The position numbers and the translations under genes were made by a program. The notes beneath the pieces were generated by a model that did no database searches, was not told the origin of the DNA, and saw only the letters and a list, made by a program, of their open reading frames with translations. This document shows, in pieces, positions 1-6,015 of a stretch of DNA of 9,443 nucleotides. The stretch lies in contig JBEKEX010000100.1 in assembly GCA_050013615.1 (NCBI GenBank), positions 1 to 9,443 on the forward strand, in the 5' to 3' direction. The stretch comes from JBEKEX01 sp050013615 (lineage in GTDB: Bacteria > Chloroflexota > Anaerolineae > Anaerolineales > Anaerolineaceae). Position 1 is the first letter of the stretch. Each line of letters starts with the position of its first letter.

Positions 1-2
1 TC

Positions 3-53
3 TACCTGCCTTCCATGCAGTATGGCGCCAACGGCAAGACCAAAAAAAAATAG
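3..53 (+). CDS. C-terminal end of an unidentified protein (partial)
   Basis: One frame is open from the left edge to a TAG at 51-53 and reads YLPSMQYGANGKTKKK. The lysine-rich end is typical of a bacterial C-terminus, and no other plus-strand frame stops as naturally here. The three closing Lys codons form a run of nine A residues. Only 16 residues are visible, so no family can be named and the call rests on position and composition alone. The gap to the next start codon is about 120 bases and holds no convincing terminator. Confidence 0.4.
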   Translation, partial: YLPSMQYGANGKTKKK

Positions 54-175
54 GGCTTCATTAACTCCAATTCTTTCCCGGACATTCACGGAATTCTAAT
101 GGAGACATGGTAACATCAGACCCATTGCACCTGTGAATGGTGCTTCGATAACGATGTAAGAGGTATTAGGTAAAA

Positions 176-703
176 ATGGACTTCCAATTGACCGGCAGCA
201 TTCTGCTCAGCGCTCTACTCATCTTTGTGGCCCGCATTTGTGATATGTCCCTGGATACCATCCGGGTCTTGTTCGTCATGCGCGGCCGCAAGAGCCTCGC
301 CTGGCTTTTAGGCTTTTTCGAAGCCGGGATCTTCATCGTCGCCGTCAGCTCCGTGCTGGCACACATCGGCAATCCCTATAACGTCTTGGGATATGCCGGC
401 GGTTTTGCCACCGGGAACGTGGTGGGCATGCTCATCGAAGAACGCATGGCCATCGGCCATATCCAGATGACCATCGTCAGCTCCACACGCGGTGCCTCCA
501 TCGCTGAAGCATTGCGCGCCCAAGGCTATGCCGTCACCGAGATCCCGGCGCGGGGAAAAGATGGAACTGTAACCATGCTGCAGTGCTCGGTCAAACGCCG
601 CGACATTGACGACATCGACACCATCGTTCTCGAAGCCGACCAATCTGCCTTCGTCACTGCTGAAGACGTGCGCCCTGTACGCCGTGGTTTCTGGCGTGCA
701 TAA
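176..703 (+). CDS. UPF0316 family membrane protein (DUF5698 plus DUF2179)
   Basis: This 175-residue protein has three hydrophobic segments (roughly residues 7-27, 40-63 and 68-88) and then a soluble C-terminal domain (about 95-170). It matches the UPF0316 family: an N-terminal membrane part containing 'DMSLDTIRVLFVMRGRK', a 'FFEAGIFIVAVSSVL' helix and a 'GYAGGFATGNVVGMLIEE' segment, followed by a DUF2179 domain. The length is normal for the family. The biochemical role of the family is not established; DUF2179 domains are thought to be small ligand-sensing or regulatory modules, so no reaction is proposed. The ATG at 176 is preceded by AAGAGG (158-163) and by a closer AGG (168-170). It appears to be a single-gene unit, since a strong hairpin follows at 739-760 and the next gene has its own promoter. 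Confidence 0.85.
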   Translation: MDFQLTGSILLSALLIFVARICDMSLDTIRVLFVMRGRKSLAWLLGFFEAGIFIVAVSSVLAHIGNPYNVLGYAGGFATGNVVGMLIEERMAIGHIQMTIVSSTRGASIAEALRAQGYAVTEIPARGKDGTVTMLQCSVKRRDIDDIDTIVLEADQSAFVTAEDVRPVRRGFWRA

Positions 704-738
704 GTCCAAGGATCCATCACAATTTACTTTCAAACAGC

Positions 739-760
739 ACTGCGCCCCTAAGGGCGCAGT
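739..760 (+). terminator. Intrinsic terminator-like hairpin after the UPF0316 gene
   Basis: A perfect 9-bp stem, ACTGCGCCC (739-747) paired with GGGCGCAGT (752-760), has a 4-base loop CTAA. It lies 35 bases after the stop codon. The following T-run is short (TTTG), so termination may be incomplete, but the stem is GC-rich and well placed. It insulates the upstream gene from the TetR promoter that follows. Confidence 0.6.
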
Positions 761-790
761 TTGATATCCTCAGCTCGTTCACAAGACGCT

Positions 791-815
791 CAATAGCGAC
801 CACGAGTCGCTATTG
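791..815 (+). promoter_or_regulatory. Operator 1, perfect palindrome overlapping the -35 box
   Basis: CAATAGCGAC (791-800) and GTCGCTATTG (806-815) are exact inverted repeats with 10-bp arms around the 5-base spacer CACGA. The right arm overlaps the first three bases of the TTGACA -35 element (813-818). The inner core AGCGAC-N5-GTCGCT recurs at 845-861, on the other side of the same promoter. Position and symmetry are those of a binding site for the TetR-type repressor encoded just downstream (inference). Confidence 0.75.
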
Positions 816-841
816 ACATTATCCAAAGATCGGCGTATATT
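813..841 (+). promoter_or_regulatory. Sigma70-type promoter of the TetR1-phosphotransferase unit
   Basis: A consensus -35 box TTGACA (813-818) is separated by exactly 17 bases from TATATT (836-841), a 5 of 6 match to the -10 consensus. Transcription is predicted to begin near 848, giving a leader of only about 26 bases before the ATG at 874. The promoter is intrinsically strong and sits between two copies of one palindrome, the usual arrangement of an autorepressed TetR gene. Confidence 0.8.
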
Positions 842-844
842 GGG

Positions 845-861
845 AGCGACCAGTAGTCGCT
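845..861 (+). promoter_or_regulatory. Operator 2, palindrome over the predicted transcription start
   Basis: AGCGAC (845-850) and GTCGCT (856-861) are perfect inverted repeats around a 5-base spacer CAGTA. Arms and spacer length are the same as the core of operator 1, and the spacers share the pattern CA..A. The site covers the predicted start point and ends one base before the Shine-Dalgarno sequence AAGGAG (863-868). The centres of the two operators are 50 bp apart (803 and 853), close to five helical turns, so both would present roughly the same face. Confidence 0.7.
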
Positions 862-873
862 TAAGGAGTATTG

Positions 874-1467
874 ATGCCCAAGGGAATACCACTGACCGAA
901 GAGGAAATCGACCGCAGACGCCACGAGATCTTCCAATCTGCTGTGCCCCTCATCATGAACCAGGGCTTTGCCAATACGTCCATGCAGGAAATTGCCCAGG
1001 CTGCCGGCGTTGGGAAATCCACGTTATACGATTACTTTCCTACCAAGCTCCATGTCCTGCTCTTCGTCTTCGAAGAAGAATTGAATATCGTGCAGGAACA
1101 AACTGAAAACATTGTCGCCCAAAACCTGCCGGTGCAAGAAAAACTTTCGAAAGCTCTCGAAGCTCAATTGGAGTTCATGCTCAATAACAAAAATTTCTTC
1201 AGAGAAATTTCGCTGCAAGCCATGCAATTGGAACAAGCCGGCCAACAACGCATCTTGAAGAAACGCTATGCCTACCAGGACTTGATGCGCGGCATCATCG
1301 AACAAGGCATACGTGAGGGCATCTTCCGGCCAGTCAATACGCGGTTGGCGGTGCGCTCCCTCATCGCGATCATGGAAGCATTGTCATACACCACCCGGCC
1401 TACCGGGGCACCGAAAGAAATGCTGGCAGATGTGCTGAATATATTTATGGACGGGATAAAACAATAA
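874..1467 (+). CDS. TetR/AcrR family transcriptional repressor (TetR1)
   Basis: This 197-residue protein has the TetR N-terminal helix-turn-helix at about residues 15-60, including 'TSMQEIAQAAGVGKSTLYDYF', a near-canonical recognition region. The remainder is an all-helical ligand-binding and dimerisation domain with little family-wide conservation. The ATG at 874 is chosen because AAGGAG (863-868) lies 5 bases upstream. A TTG three bases earlier is only 2 bases from that site and is less likely. The gene lies directly downstream of a strong promoter flanked by two matching operators, which implies autorepression. The phosphotransferase gene starts 54 bases after its stop codon with no obvious promoter between, so the two are probably co-transcribed and TetR1 probably controls that enzyme. 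The inducing ligand is unknown. Confidence 0.92.
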   Translation: MPKGIPLTEEEIDRRRHEIFQSAVPLIMNQGFANTSMQEIAQAAGVGKSTLYDYFPTKLHVLLFVFEEELNIVQEQTENIVAQNLPVQEKLSKALEAQLEFMLNNKNFFREISLQAMQLEQAGQQRILKKRYAYQDLMRGIIEQGIREGIFRPVNTRLAVRSLIAIMEALSYTTRPTGAPKEMLADVLNIFMDGIKQ

Positions 1468-1521
1468 AGCCACTAAATACTGAGCTGCACGATTAGCCCA
1501 CAAAATCGTAGGGAGGCATCC

Positions 1522-4092
1522 ATGTCAACGTTCATTCTTCCTCTTTCAGACCTTGAAGCCACACTCGAAGCCGTGGGCGGAAAAGGCATGTCGCTTGCCA
1601 AGCTCTCCCAGGCCGGGCTGCCGGTGCCGGGTGGCTTCCACGTGACCACGGACGCCTACCGGTGTTTTGTGGCAGACAATGGACTCCAATCCTCGATCTT
1701 GGCGGCGCTCCAAGGAGCTGGCGCGGCACAACCGGCCAGCCTCGATGCGGTCTCCCAAGAGATCAGCAAATTATTTGCTGCCGCGTCGATCCCGGCTGAG
1801 ATTGCCACAGCCATCTCTGCCGCCTATGCAGACATGAAGGATGCCCCCGTGGCCGTGCGCTCCTCCGCCACCGCCGAGGACCTGCCGAATGCATCGTTTG
1901 CCGGGCAGCAGGATACTTATTTGAACATTCATGGTGAGGCAGCCGTCCTGGACGCCATCAAACGCTGCTGGGCATCGCTTTGGACGGCACGCGCCATCGG
2001 TTATCGTCTCAAGAATGGCATCGACCAGAAGAGCGTCGCCCTGGCAGTCGTGGTTCAGGAACTCGTTCCTGCCGATGCAGCCGGCGTGATGTTCACCGCC
2101 AACCCGCTCAACGGCCGGCGTGACCAGGCGGTCATCAATGCAGCCTGGGGCTTGGGGGAAGCAATCGTCTCGGGGACGGTGACCCCGGATACGATCACAA
2201 TCGACAAGCACACGGAGCACATCGTCCACCAACAAATTGCCGAAAAGATGGTCATGACCGTGCGAACGCCGGACGGCACACAGGAACGTCCCGTGCCAGG
2301 CAATCTTAAAAAGAAGCCAGTACTTTCACAAGCACAGACAGCAGAATTGGCCAATCTGGGCGCACAGGTCGAAGACCTGTACGGCCGGCCGATGGACATC
2401 GAATGGGCCCTCTCGGATGGCAAGTTTGCCCTGGTACAAGCCCGCCCAATCACCTCGCTGCCGGAGCCGCCTCTGGATTGGACAAGCCCGAACCCCAAAG
2501 CCTTCCTGGCGCGCATGAGCTTCGCCGAATTCGTGCCCGACCCGATCTCACCATTGTTCGCCACGCTGGCGCTCCCCATTGCCCGGGATGCCAGCCTGGA
2601 AATGATGGGTGAATACCTGAAAACCAACGACCCCAATGCCTACCTGTTTACAGTGGTCAATGATTATGTCTATATAGGCATGGTGCTCGACCTGAAAATG
2701 ATCCTGGCCATGCTGTCTCAATTGAGGAATGGGGTGCTGCAGCAAATGCTCACCACCAGCCAGGCACGCTGGACAGCCATGAGTGAAAAGTACCGCGCGG
2801 TGGTCGAAAAATGGCAAAAGCAGGAGCTGGCTGCCTGCTCCTCTACGGAATTGTTGGAAGCGGCAAAAGAGATCTTTGGCAACACAGCAGAATATTACAC
2901 CGTCGCACAGTCCGGCCCAATCCCGGGGGCCTCTGGCAGTGAGTTGTCCTTCAGCCGTTTTTACAAGACATTGGTAAAACGCAAGAGCGACCCGGATGCG
3001 TCGATATTCATGCTGGGCTTCGACAACCTTCCCCTGCGCGCCGAGAAATCACTCTTCGATTTGGCGCAATGGCTCAAGACCCAACCTGAGCTGGCTAAAG
3101 AATTAATGCAGACACCGGCCAAAGAAATCGGCATCAGGTTACTGGCCCAATCGCCGCAAGATAATCTAACCCCGGCGTGGAAAGAATTCAGTTCCCGCTT
3201 TAACTCCCACCTGGCCGCATTTGGGCATACCCTCTACGACCTGGACTTTGCCAAGCCCGTGCCGGCTGATGACCCCGCACCTCTGTTGGAAACGATCAAA
3301 ACCTATCTGGATGGGAAAGGCAGTGATCCGTATGCACGCCAGCGGGCAGCCGTGGAACAGCGCGAGCAGGCAGCCCAGGCGATCTCCAAGCGACTCGACC
3401 CGCTACGCAGAAAATGGTTCCAGAAGCTGCTCGCCTGGGCACAGGACTGCGCCCCGAAGCGGGAAGACTGCATCAGCGAGCTGGGCTGGGGATATCCGAT
3501 ATTGCATAAAGTATTCACCGAACTCGGAAGTCGGCTGTCACGGGGCGGAGCCATTATCGACTCTGAAGATATCTACTGGCTGGAGGCTCAAGAGCTGGAG
3601 GCTTTGGTGGCGGCTCTGGAACACGGTGAGACTTTATCCGGCTACTCCACTCCGGTAGAGCAGCGTAAGGCCATGTGGCAACGGGCACACAACGCCACGC
3701 CCCCAATGGTGTTACCGGAGAAATCCTTCATAGGCAAACTGATGGTGCACGAATCAAAAGCCGGTGATACGCTAAAAGGCGTCGGGGCGAGCAGCGGGAA
3801 GGTGACTGCCCCTGCCTGCGTGCTGCGCGATCCAAAAGATTTCGGCCAGATGCATCCCGGGGACGTGATCGTGGCAGTAACCACCACCCCCGCCTGGACG
3901 CCGCTTTTTGCCATGGCTTCCGGCGTAGTCGCGGAGATCGGCGGGCCGCTCAGTCACAGCTCGATCGTGGCTCGTGAGTATGGCATCCCGGCCGTGCTCG
4001 GCGTCATTGCTGCGACGCGTCGCATCCACAGCGGGCAGCTCATCACCGTGGACGGCGCGGCGGGCAAAGTGTTTCTTGGCCAAAGCAAATAA
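1522..4092 (+). CDS. RPH-like ATP-dependent phosphotransferase (PEP synthase/PPDK-type domains without PEP barrel)
   Basis: The 856-residue protein has three regions. Residues about 15-315 form a PPDK-type ATP-grasp domain with 'GGKGMSLAKL' (Lys21), 'VAVRSSATAEDLP' (Arg113) and 'SFAGQQDTYLN', then 'GVMFTANP' and 'AAWGLGEAIVSG'. The domain ends in 'DIEWAL' (Glu294) and 'VQARPIT' (Gln306, Arg308). Residues about 325-750 form a long helical central region. Residues about 760-856 form the swivel domain with 'GGPLSHSSIVAREYGIPAVLG', whose His812 is the expected phosphate carrier. The C-terminal PEP/pyruvate-binding barrel of PEP synthase and PPDK is absent. Length and order match rifampin phosphotransferase (about 867 residues), which transfers the beta phosphate of ATP through histidine to the drug. 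The substrate here cannot be read from sequence; rifamycin-like compounds are one candidate. The start is set by GGGAGG (1511-1516), 5 bases before the ATG. It probably forms an operon with the preceding TetR gene. Automatic pipelines would likely label it PEP synthase or pyruvate, water dikinase. Confidence 0.85.
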   Translation: MSTFILPLSDLEATLEAVGGKGMSLAKLSQAGLPVPGGFHVTTDAYRCFVADNGLQSSILAALQGAGAAQPASLDAVSQEISKLFAAASIPAEIATAISAAYADMKDAPVAVRSSATAEDLPNASFAGQQDTYLNIHGEAAVLDAIKRCWASLWTARAIGYRLKNGIDQKSVALAVVVQELVPADAAGVMFTANPLNGRRDQAVINAAWGLGEAIVSGTVTPDTITIDKHTEHIVHQQIAEKMVMTVRTPDGTQERPVPGNLKKKPVLSQAQTAELANLGAQVEDLYGRPMDIEWALSDGKFALVQARPITSLPEPPLDWTSPNPKAFLARMSFAEFVPDPISPLFATLALPIARDASLEMMGEYLKTNDPNAYLFTVVNDYVYIGMVLDLKMILAMLSQLRNGVLQQMLTTSQARWTAMSEKYRAVVEKWQKQELAACSSTELLEAAKEIFGNTAEYYTVAQSGPIPGASGSELSFSRFYKTLVKRKSDPDASIFMLGFDNLPLRAEKSLFDLAQWLKTQPELAKELMQTPAKEIGIRLLAQSPQDNLTPAWKEFSSRFNSHLAAFGHTLYDLDFAKPVPADDPAPLLETIKTYLDGKGSDPYARQRAAVEQREQAAQAISKRLDPLRRKWFQKLLAWAQDCAPKREDCISELGWGYPILHKVFTELGSRLSRGGAIIDSEDIYWLEAQELEALVAALEHGETLSGYSTPVEQRKAMWQRAHNATPPMVLPEKSFIGKLMVHESKAGDTLKGVGASSGKVTAPACVLRDPKDFGQMHPGDVIVAVTTTPAWTPLFAMASGVVAEIGGPLSHSSIVAREYGIPAVLGVIAATRRIHSGQLITVDGAAGKVFLGQSK

Positions 4093-4133
4093 GAACATTA
4101 TTGCTCGCACGACAGCACCAAACAACCTGACAT

Positions 4134-4168
4134 GTGATGCCGCTTCTATGCTTTAATCATCACTTTTT
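4134..4168 (+). terminator. Weak terminator candidate after the phosphotransferase gene
   Basis: GTGATG (4134-4139) can pair with CATCAC (4158-4163), and five T residues follow directly (4164-4168). The stem is only 6 bp and the loop is 18 bases, so this is a weak candidate. Its position, 42 bases after the stop codon and just before a new -10 box, is reasonable. Confidence 0.25.
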
Positions 4169-4190
4169 ATGAGACATTTTGTATAATAAA
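4166..4190 (+). promoter_or_regulatory. Candidate promoter -10 box inside an imperfect palindrome, upstream of TetR2
   Basis: A perfect TATAAT lies at 4182-4187. No good -35 hexamer is present at 16-18 bases upstream, so the promoter may need help or be weak. The -10 box is embedded in an inverted repeat with arms 4166-4176 (TTTATGAGACA) and 4180-4190 (TGTATAATAAA), spacer TTT, with 9 of 11 positions complementary. The left arm carries TGAGACA, and TGAGACA...TGTCTCA palindromes are of a kind expected for TetR-type operators. Binding by the downstream TetR2 is inference. The predicted leader is about 70 bases. Confidence 0.45.
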
Positions 4191-4263
4191 TAGCAACCTG
4201 TATCACCGATTATTTTCCTGCACCTTATCGGCTGTTATTAGCTCATGAAACAAGGCAGAGAAA

Positions 4264-4851
4264 ATGTCTCACAACTCCAGCGACTTGCGTGTTATAAAAA
4301 ACAGGAAAGCGATCCAGGACGCCATGCTTTCTTTGCTCGAGTCGAAGCCATTCGACGACATTACCATCCAGGACATTGCCACTCAGGCATTGATCAGCAG
4401 GGCGACTTTTTACCGGCATTACGAAGATAAATTCCTGCTGATCGAAGCCATGCTCGAAGAACGGATTGCTCCTCTGGCAGCCCATTTCCGCCAATCTACA
4501 GGAAAGAATACAGACCTCTCGGCCGGCTGGCTGCTCCTCTTCGAACACATCGCAGCTTCAAAAAGTTTCTACCGGGCTGTTCTGGGAAAACATGGTTCGC
4601 TATTCATTCGTTCTTACGTCCAGAACTTGATCGGTGACCTTTTGATCGAGCAGTTTCGGGTGACTGGTCTGGATCCGCAACGGGGCGAAATCCCCTTCGA
4701 CGTGAACGCACAGTTCATCAGTAATGCATTCCTGGGTGTTGTTGTTTGGTGGCTGGAAAATGAACTTCCCTACCCACCCGAGCAGATGGCCAAATGGACC
4801 ATGCTGTTGATGGCGAAAGGTGCTTATATGGGTCAATCGATGCTCCCCTAG
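4264..4851 (+). CDS. TetR family transcriptional regulator (TetR2)
   Basis: The protein has 195 residues. The N-terminal DNA-binding domain spans about residues 10-56, with the helix-turn-helix 'ITIQDIATQALISRATFYRHY' and the typical 'KFLLIEAMLEE' helix after it. The C-terminal part ('FYRAVLGKHGSLFIRSYVQNLI', then 'NAFLGVVVWWLENELPYPPEQMAKWTMLLM') resembles the TetR_C_8-like ligand domain of DhaS-type regulators. It is clearly different from TetR1 in both halves. The ATG at 4264 has an AAGG-containing purine stretch at 4252-4260 upstream. The CruF-like gene starts 36 bases after its stop codon on the same strand, so the two are probably one operon, and TetR2 is the natural candidate to control it. 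The AT-rich upstream region (4093-4263) carries a candidate promoter and operator. Confidence 0.9.
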   Translation: MSHNSSDLRVIKNRKAIQDAMLSLLESKPFDDITIQDIATQALISRATFYRHYEDKFLLIEAMLEERIAPLAAHFRQSTGKNTDLSAGWLLLFEHIAASKSFYRAVLGKHGSLFIRSYVQNLIGDLLIEQFRVTGLDPQRGEIPFDVNAQFISNAFLGVVVWWLENELPYPPEQMAKWTMLLMAKGAYMGQSMLP

Positions 4852-4887
4852 TCGCCACACCATCAAGATATGTAAGGAGTTACTATC

Positions 4888-5859
4888 ATGCAATACGTAT
4901 TCCACACCCCCATCCCCACCCCCTGGCTACTGGCCGATATTCTGGTCATCCTGGTATCGTTGGTGGTGGTGGCTTTCATCGTCAAAAACAGCCGCTACCC
5001 GGTAGTGGTGCTCCTGGAATGTTTTGGTTTCGTCTTCCTCTACGCCAGCCTGTTCGAGAATTTTGCCGTCGTTCAGGGATGGTATCTCTACGGTCGGTCC
5101 TATCTCATGATCGGCGACGTGCCTTTCTCCGTTCCCCTCATCGAGATGGACGTTTTCGTGACCACGCTGTGGCTGCTGGAGAAAATGGACATCCCCAATT
5201 GGTGCAAACCCTTCATCGTGGGGCTGTTCGGCATGCTGCAGGATTTCTCCATCGACCCGGTCGCCGTCAGGCAAGTATTCACTACTCAAGGCATTGCCAC
5301 AGGCCGTTGGTCATGGCTGCTCCCATCCGGTGCGGTCAACATCTACGGCATCCCGGTCTACAATTTCCCCGGCTGGATGCTGATCATGCTCTATGGTTCC
5401 ATCTACATCTTGCTCGGCCGCTGGTGGTTCAAACGATCGGGCTACAAGCCGCTGGTCGGTTACGTCTACCCCTTCCTGTCCTTCATATTAGCATTGATTA
5501 CCATGGCCTTACCCACTTCGAGCTTCCTGCTCTGGCTGGCACCCTTCGGAGTTAAAGGCAGCAACTCTGAATGGGTGATGCTCGCCTTCCATTTGATTTT
5601 CCCCACCGTGCTGCTGGCAATCTTCTGGCGCGGACGGATGAAATCCAGGCTCACGTTCAAAAATGATTTCCCCGTCTTCGCCGTGATCGTCCTGTTCCAC
5701 CTCGCCGATATTCTGTTCGCCATCGCCGGCGGTTTCTATGATGTGCTCTGGCTCGTGCTGCTGGCCAGCGCCGTGCATATGGCCTTGCTCGGCCTGATTG
5801 TTTTTCGCAGCACAAAAGTGAAAGCGGCCGATCAAGCGCCTTTCGTTTACGGGCCATAA
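4888..5859 (+). CDS. CruF/DUF422-like carotenoid biosynthesis family membrane protein
   Basis: A 323-residue protein with about eight hydrophobic segments (near residues 13-32, 39-57, 89-98, 108-122, 163-177, 192-207, 230-246 and 262-305). The family signature is visible in its middle: a 'VPLIEMDVF' segment (82-90), 'QDFSIDPVAV' (118-127, with Asp119 and Asp123), 'GRWSWLL' (139-145) and 'IYGIPVYNFPGWML' (152-165). This spacing is that of the PF04240 family, which includes bisanhydrobacterioruberin hydratase and CruF, the 1',2'-hydratase acting on carotenoid ends in the membrane. AAGGAG (4874-4879) lies 8 bases before the ATG. It sits 36 bases behind TetR2. No phytoene synthase, desaturase, cyclase or glycosyltransferase gene is in the window, so a carotenoid substrate is suggested by family only. 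Some family members are orphans of unknown substrate. Confidence 0.72.
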   Translation: MQYVFHTPIPTPWLLADILVILVSLVVVAFIVKNSRYPVVVLLECFGFVFLYASLFENFAVVQGWYLYGRSYLMIGDVPFSVPLIEMDVFVTTLWLLEKMDIPNWCKPFIVGLFGMLQDFSIDPVAVRQVFTTQGIATGRWSWLLPSGAVNIYGIPVYNFPGWMLIMLYGSIYILLGRWWFKRSGYKPLVGYVYPFLSFILALITMALPTSSFLLWLAPFGVKGSNSEWVMLAFHLIFPTVLLAIFWRGRMKSRLTFKNDFPVFAVIVLFHLADILFAIAGGFYDVLWLVLLASAVHMALLGLIVFRSTKVKAADQAPFVYGP

Positions 5860-5862
5860 TTT

Positions 5863-5889
5863 ACCACGAACGACACAAAACACACAAAT
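5863..5889. repeat. Degenerate 9-bp tandem repeat of the ACCACGAAGGACAC type
   Basis: Three consecutive 9-base units can be read: ACCACGAAC, GACACAAAA and CACACAAAT, sharing the pattern ..CAC.AA. They resemble the ACCACGAAGGACACGAAG intergenic repeat that recurs in many environmental bacterial genomes, here decayed. The block starts 3 bases after the stop codon of the CruF-like gene. No function can be assigned. Confidence 0.45.
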
Positions 5890-5893
5890 GGTC

Positions 5894-5926
5894 TTGTAGG
5901 GGCGAGGCAATGCCTCGCCCCTACAA
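5894..5926. repeat. Perfect 33-bp intergenic palindrome (dispersed repeat type)
   Basis: The arms TTGTAGGGGCGAGGCA (5894-5909) and TGCCTCGCCCCTACAA (5911-5926) are exact inverted complements around a single central A (5910). Near-identical palindromes with a TAGGGGCGAGGC core are dispersed in many copies in Chloroflexota and some cyanobacterial genomes (recalled knowledge, not searched). It lies between convergent genes and could fold in RNA from either strand. It is probably a small non-autonomous mobile repeat or REP-like element; no transposase is nearby. Confidence 0.75.
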
Positions 5927-5935
5927 AAGATATTG

Positions 5936-5962
5936 GAAGGCCCTGCGAATTGCAGGGCCTTC
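5936..5962. terminator. Bidirectional terminator hairpin between convergent units
   Basis: GAAGGCCCTGC (5936-5946) and GCAGGGCCTTC (5952-5962) form a perfect 11-bp stem with a 5-base loop GAATT. The gene to the left reads towards it on the plus strand and the ABC exporter operon reads towards it on the minus strand. T-runs are short on both sides (TTCATTTG on plus, and TCTTTTG further out on minus). It is 53 bases beyond the HlyD gene end, a normal place for the operon's terminator. Confidence 0.65.
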
Positions 5963-6015
5963 ATTTGAAAAGAGATGTCACTCATCAGTTGGGCTAAACG
6001 CCCGCCTGTTGTGAT

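Noticed and set aside
82..140. Possible long-range stem in the leader of the UPF0316 gene (CATTCACGG with CTGTGAATG), and a 5-bp stem GCACC/GGTGC at 127-143
   Set aside because: The first has a loop of about 40 bases and a G-U pair, the second is too short, and together they match no riboswitch I recognise.
85..154. Promoter for the UPF0316 gene (TTCACG or TTGCAC as -35, TAACAT or TAACGA as -10)
   Set aside because: No pair combines good hexamers with 16-18 base spacing, so no promoter can be called.
871..873. TTG as start codon of TetR1
   Set aside because: It is only 2 bases from AAGGAG, while the ATG at 874 is 5 bases away and is the stronger codon.
1489..1509. Small hairpin ACGATT/AATCGT before the phosphotransferase ribosome site
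   Set aside because: Only 6 bp and AT-rich with a 9-base loop; it could arise by chance and there is no T-run for termination.
2055..2636. Open frame on the minus strand inside the phosphotransferase gene
   Set aside because: It lies opposite conserved ATP-grasp codons, has no recognisable motif, and is a shadow of the coding strand.
1522..4092. True PEP synthase (ppsA) or pyruvate phosphate dikinase
   Set aside because: The protein ends 44 residues after the swivel histidine, leaving no room for the PEP/pyruvate-binding barrel those enzymes need.
4206..4231. CCGAT/ATCGG inverted repeat upstream of TetR2
   Set aside because: Five-base arms with a 16-base gap are expected by chance in an interval of this length.
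4847..4856. Half-site AGTCGC between TetR2 and the CruF-like gene as a third TetR1 operator
   Set aside because: The second half (GCGACT at the right spacing) is missing, so there is no palindrome.
4794..5555. Long open frame overlapping TetR2 and the CruF-like gene on the plus strand
   Set aside because: Its translation is rich in His, Arg and Pro without any domain, and both overlapped genes have clear family motifs and ribosome sites.
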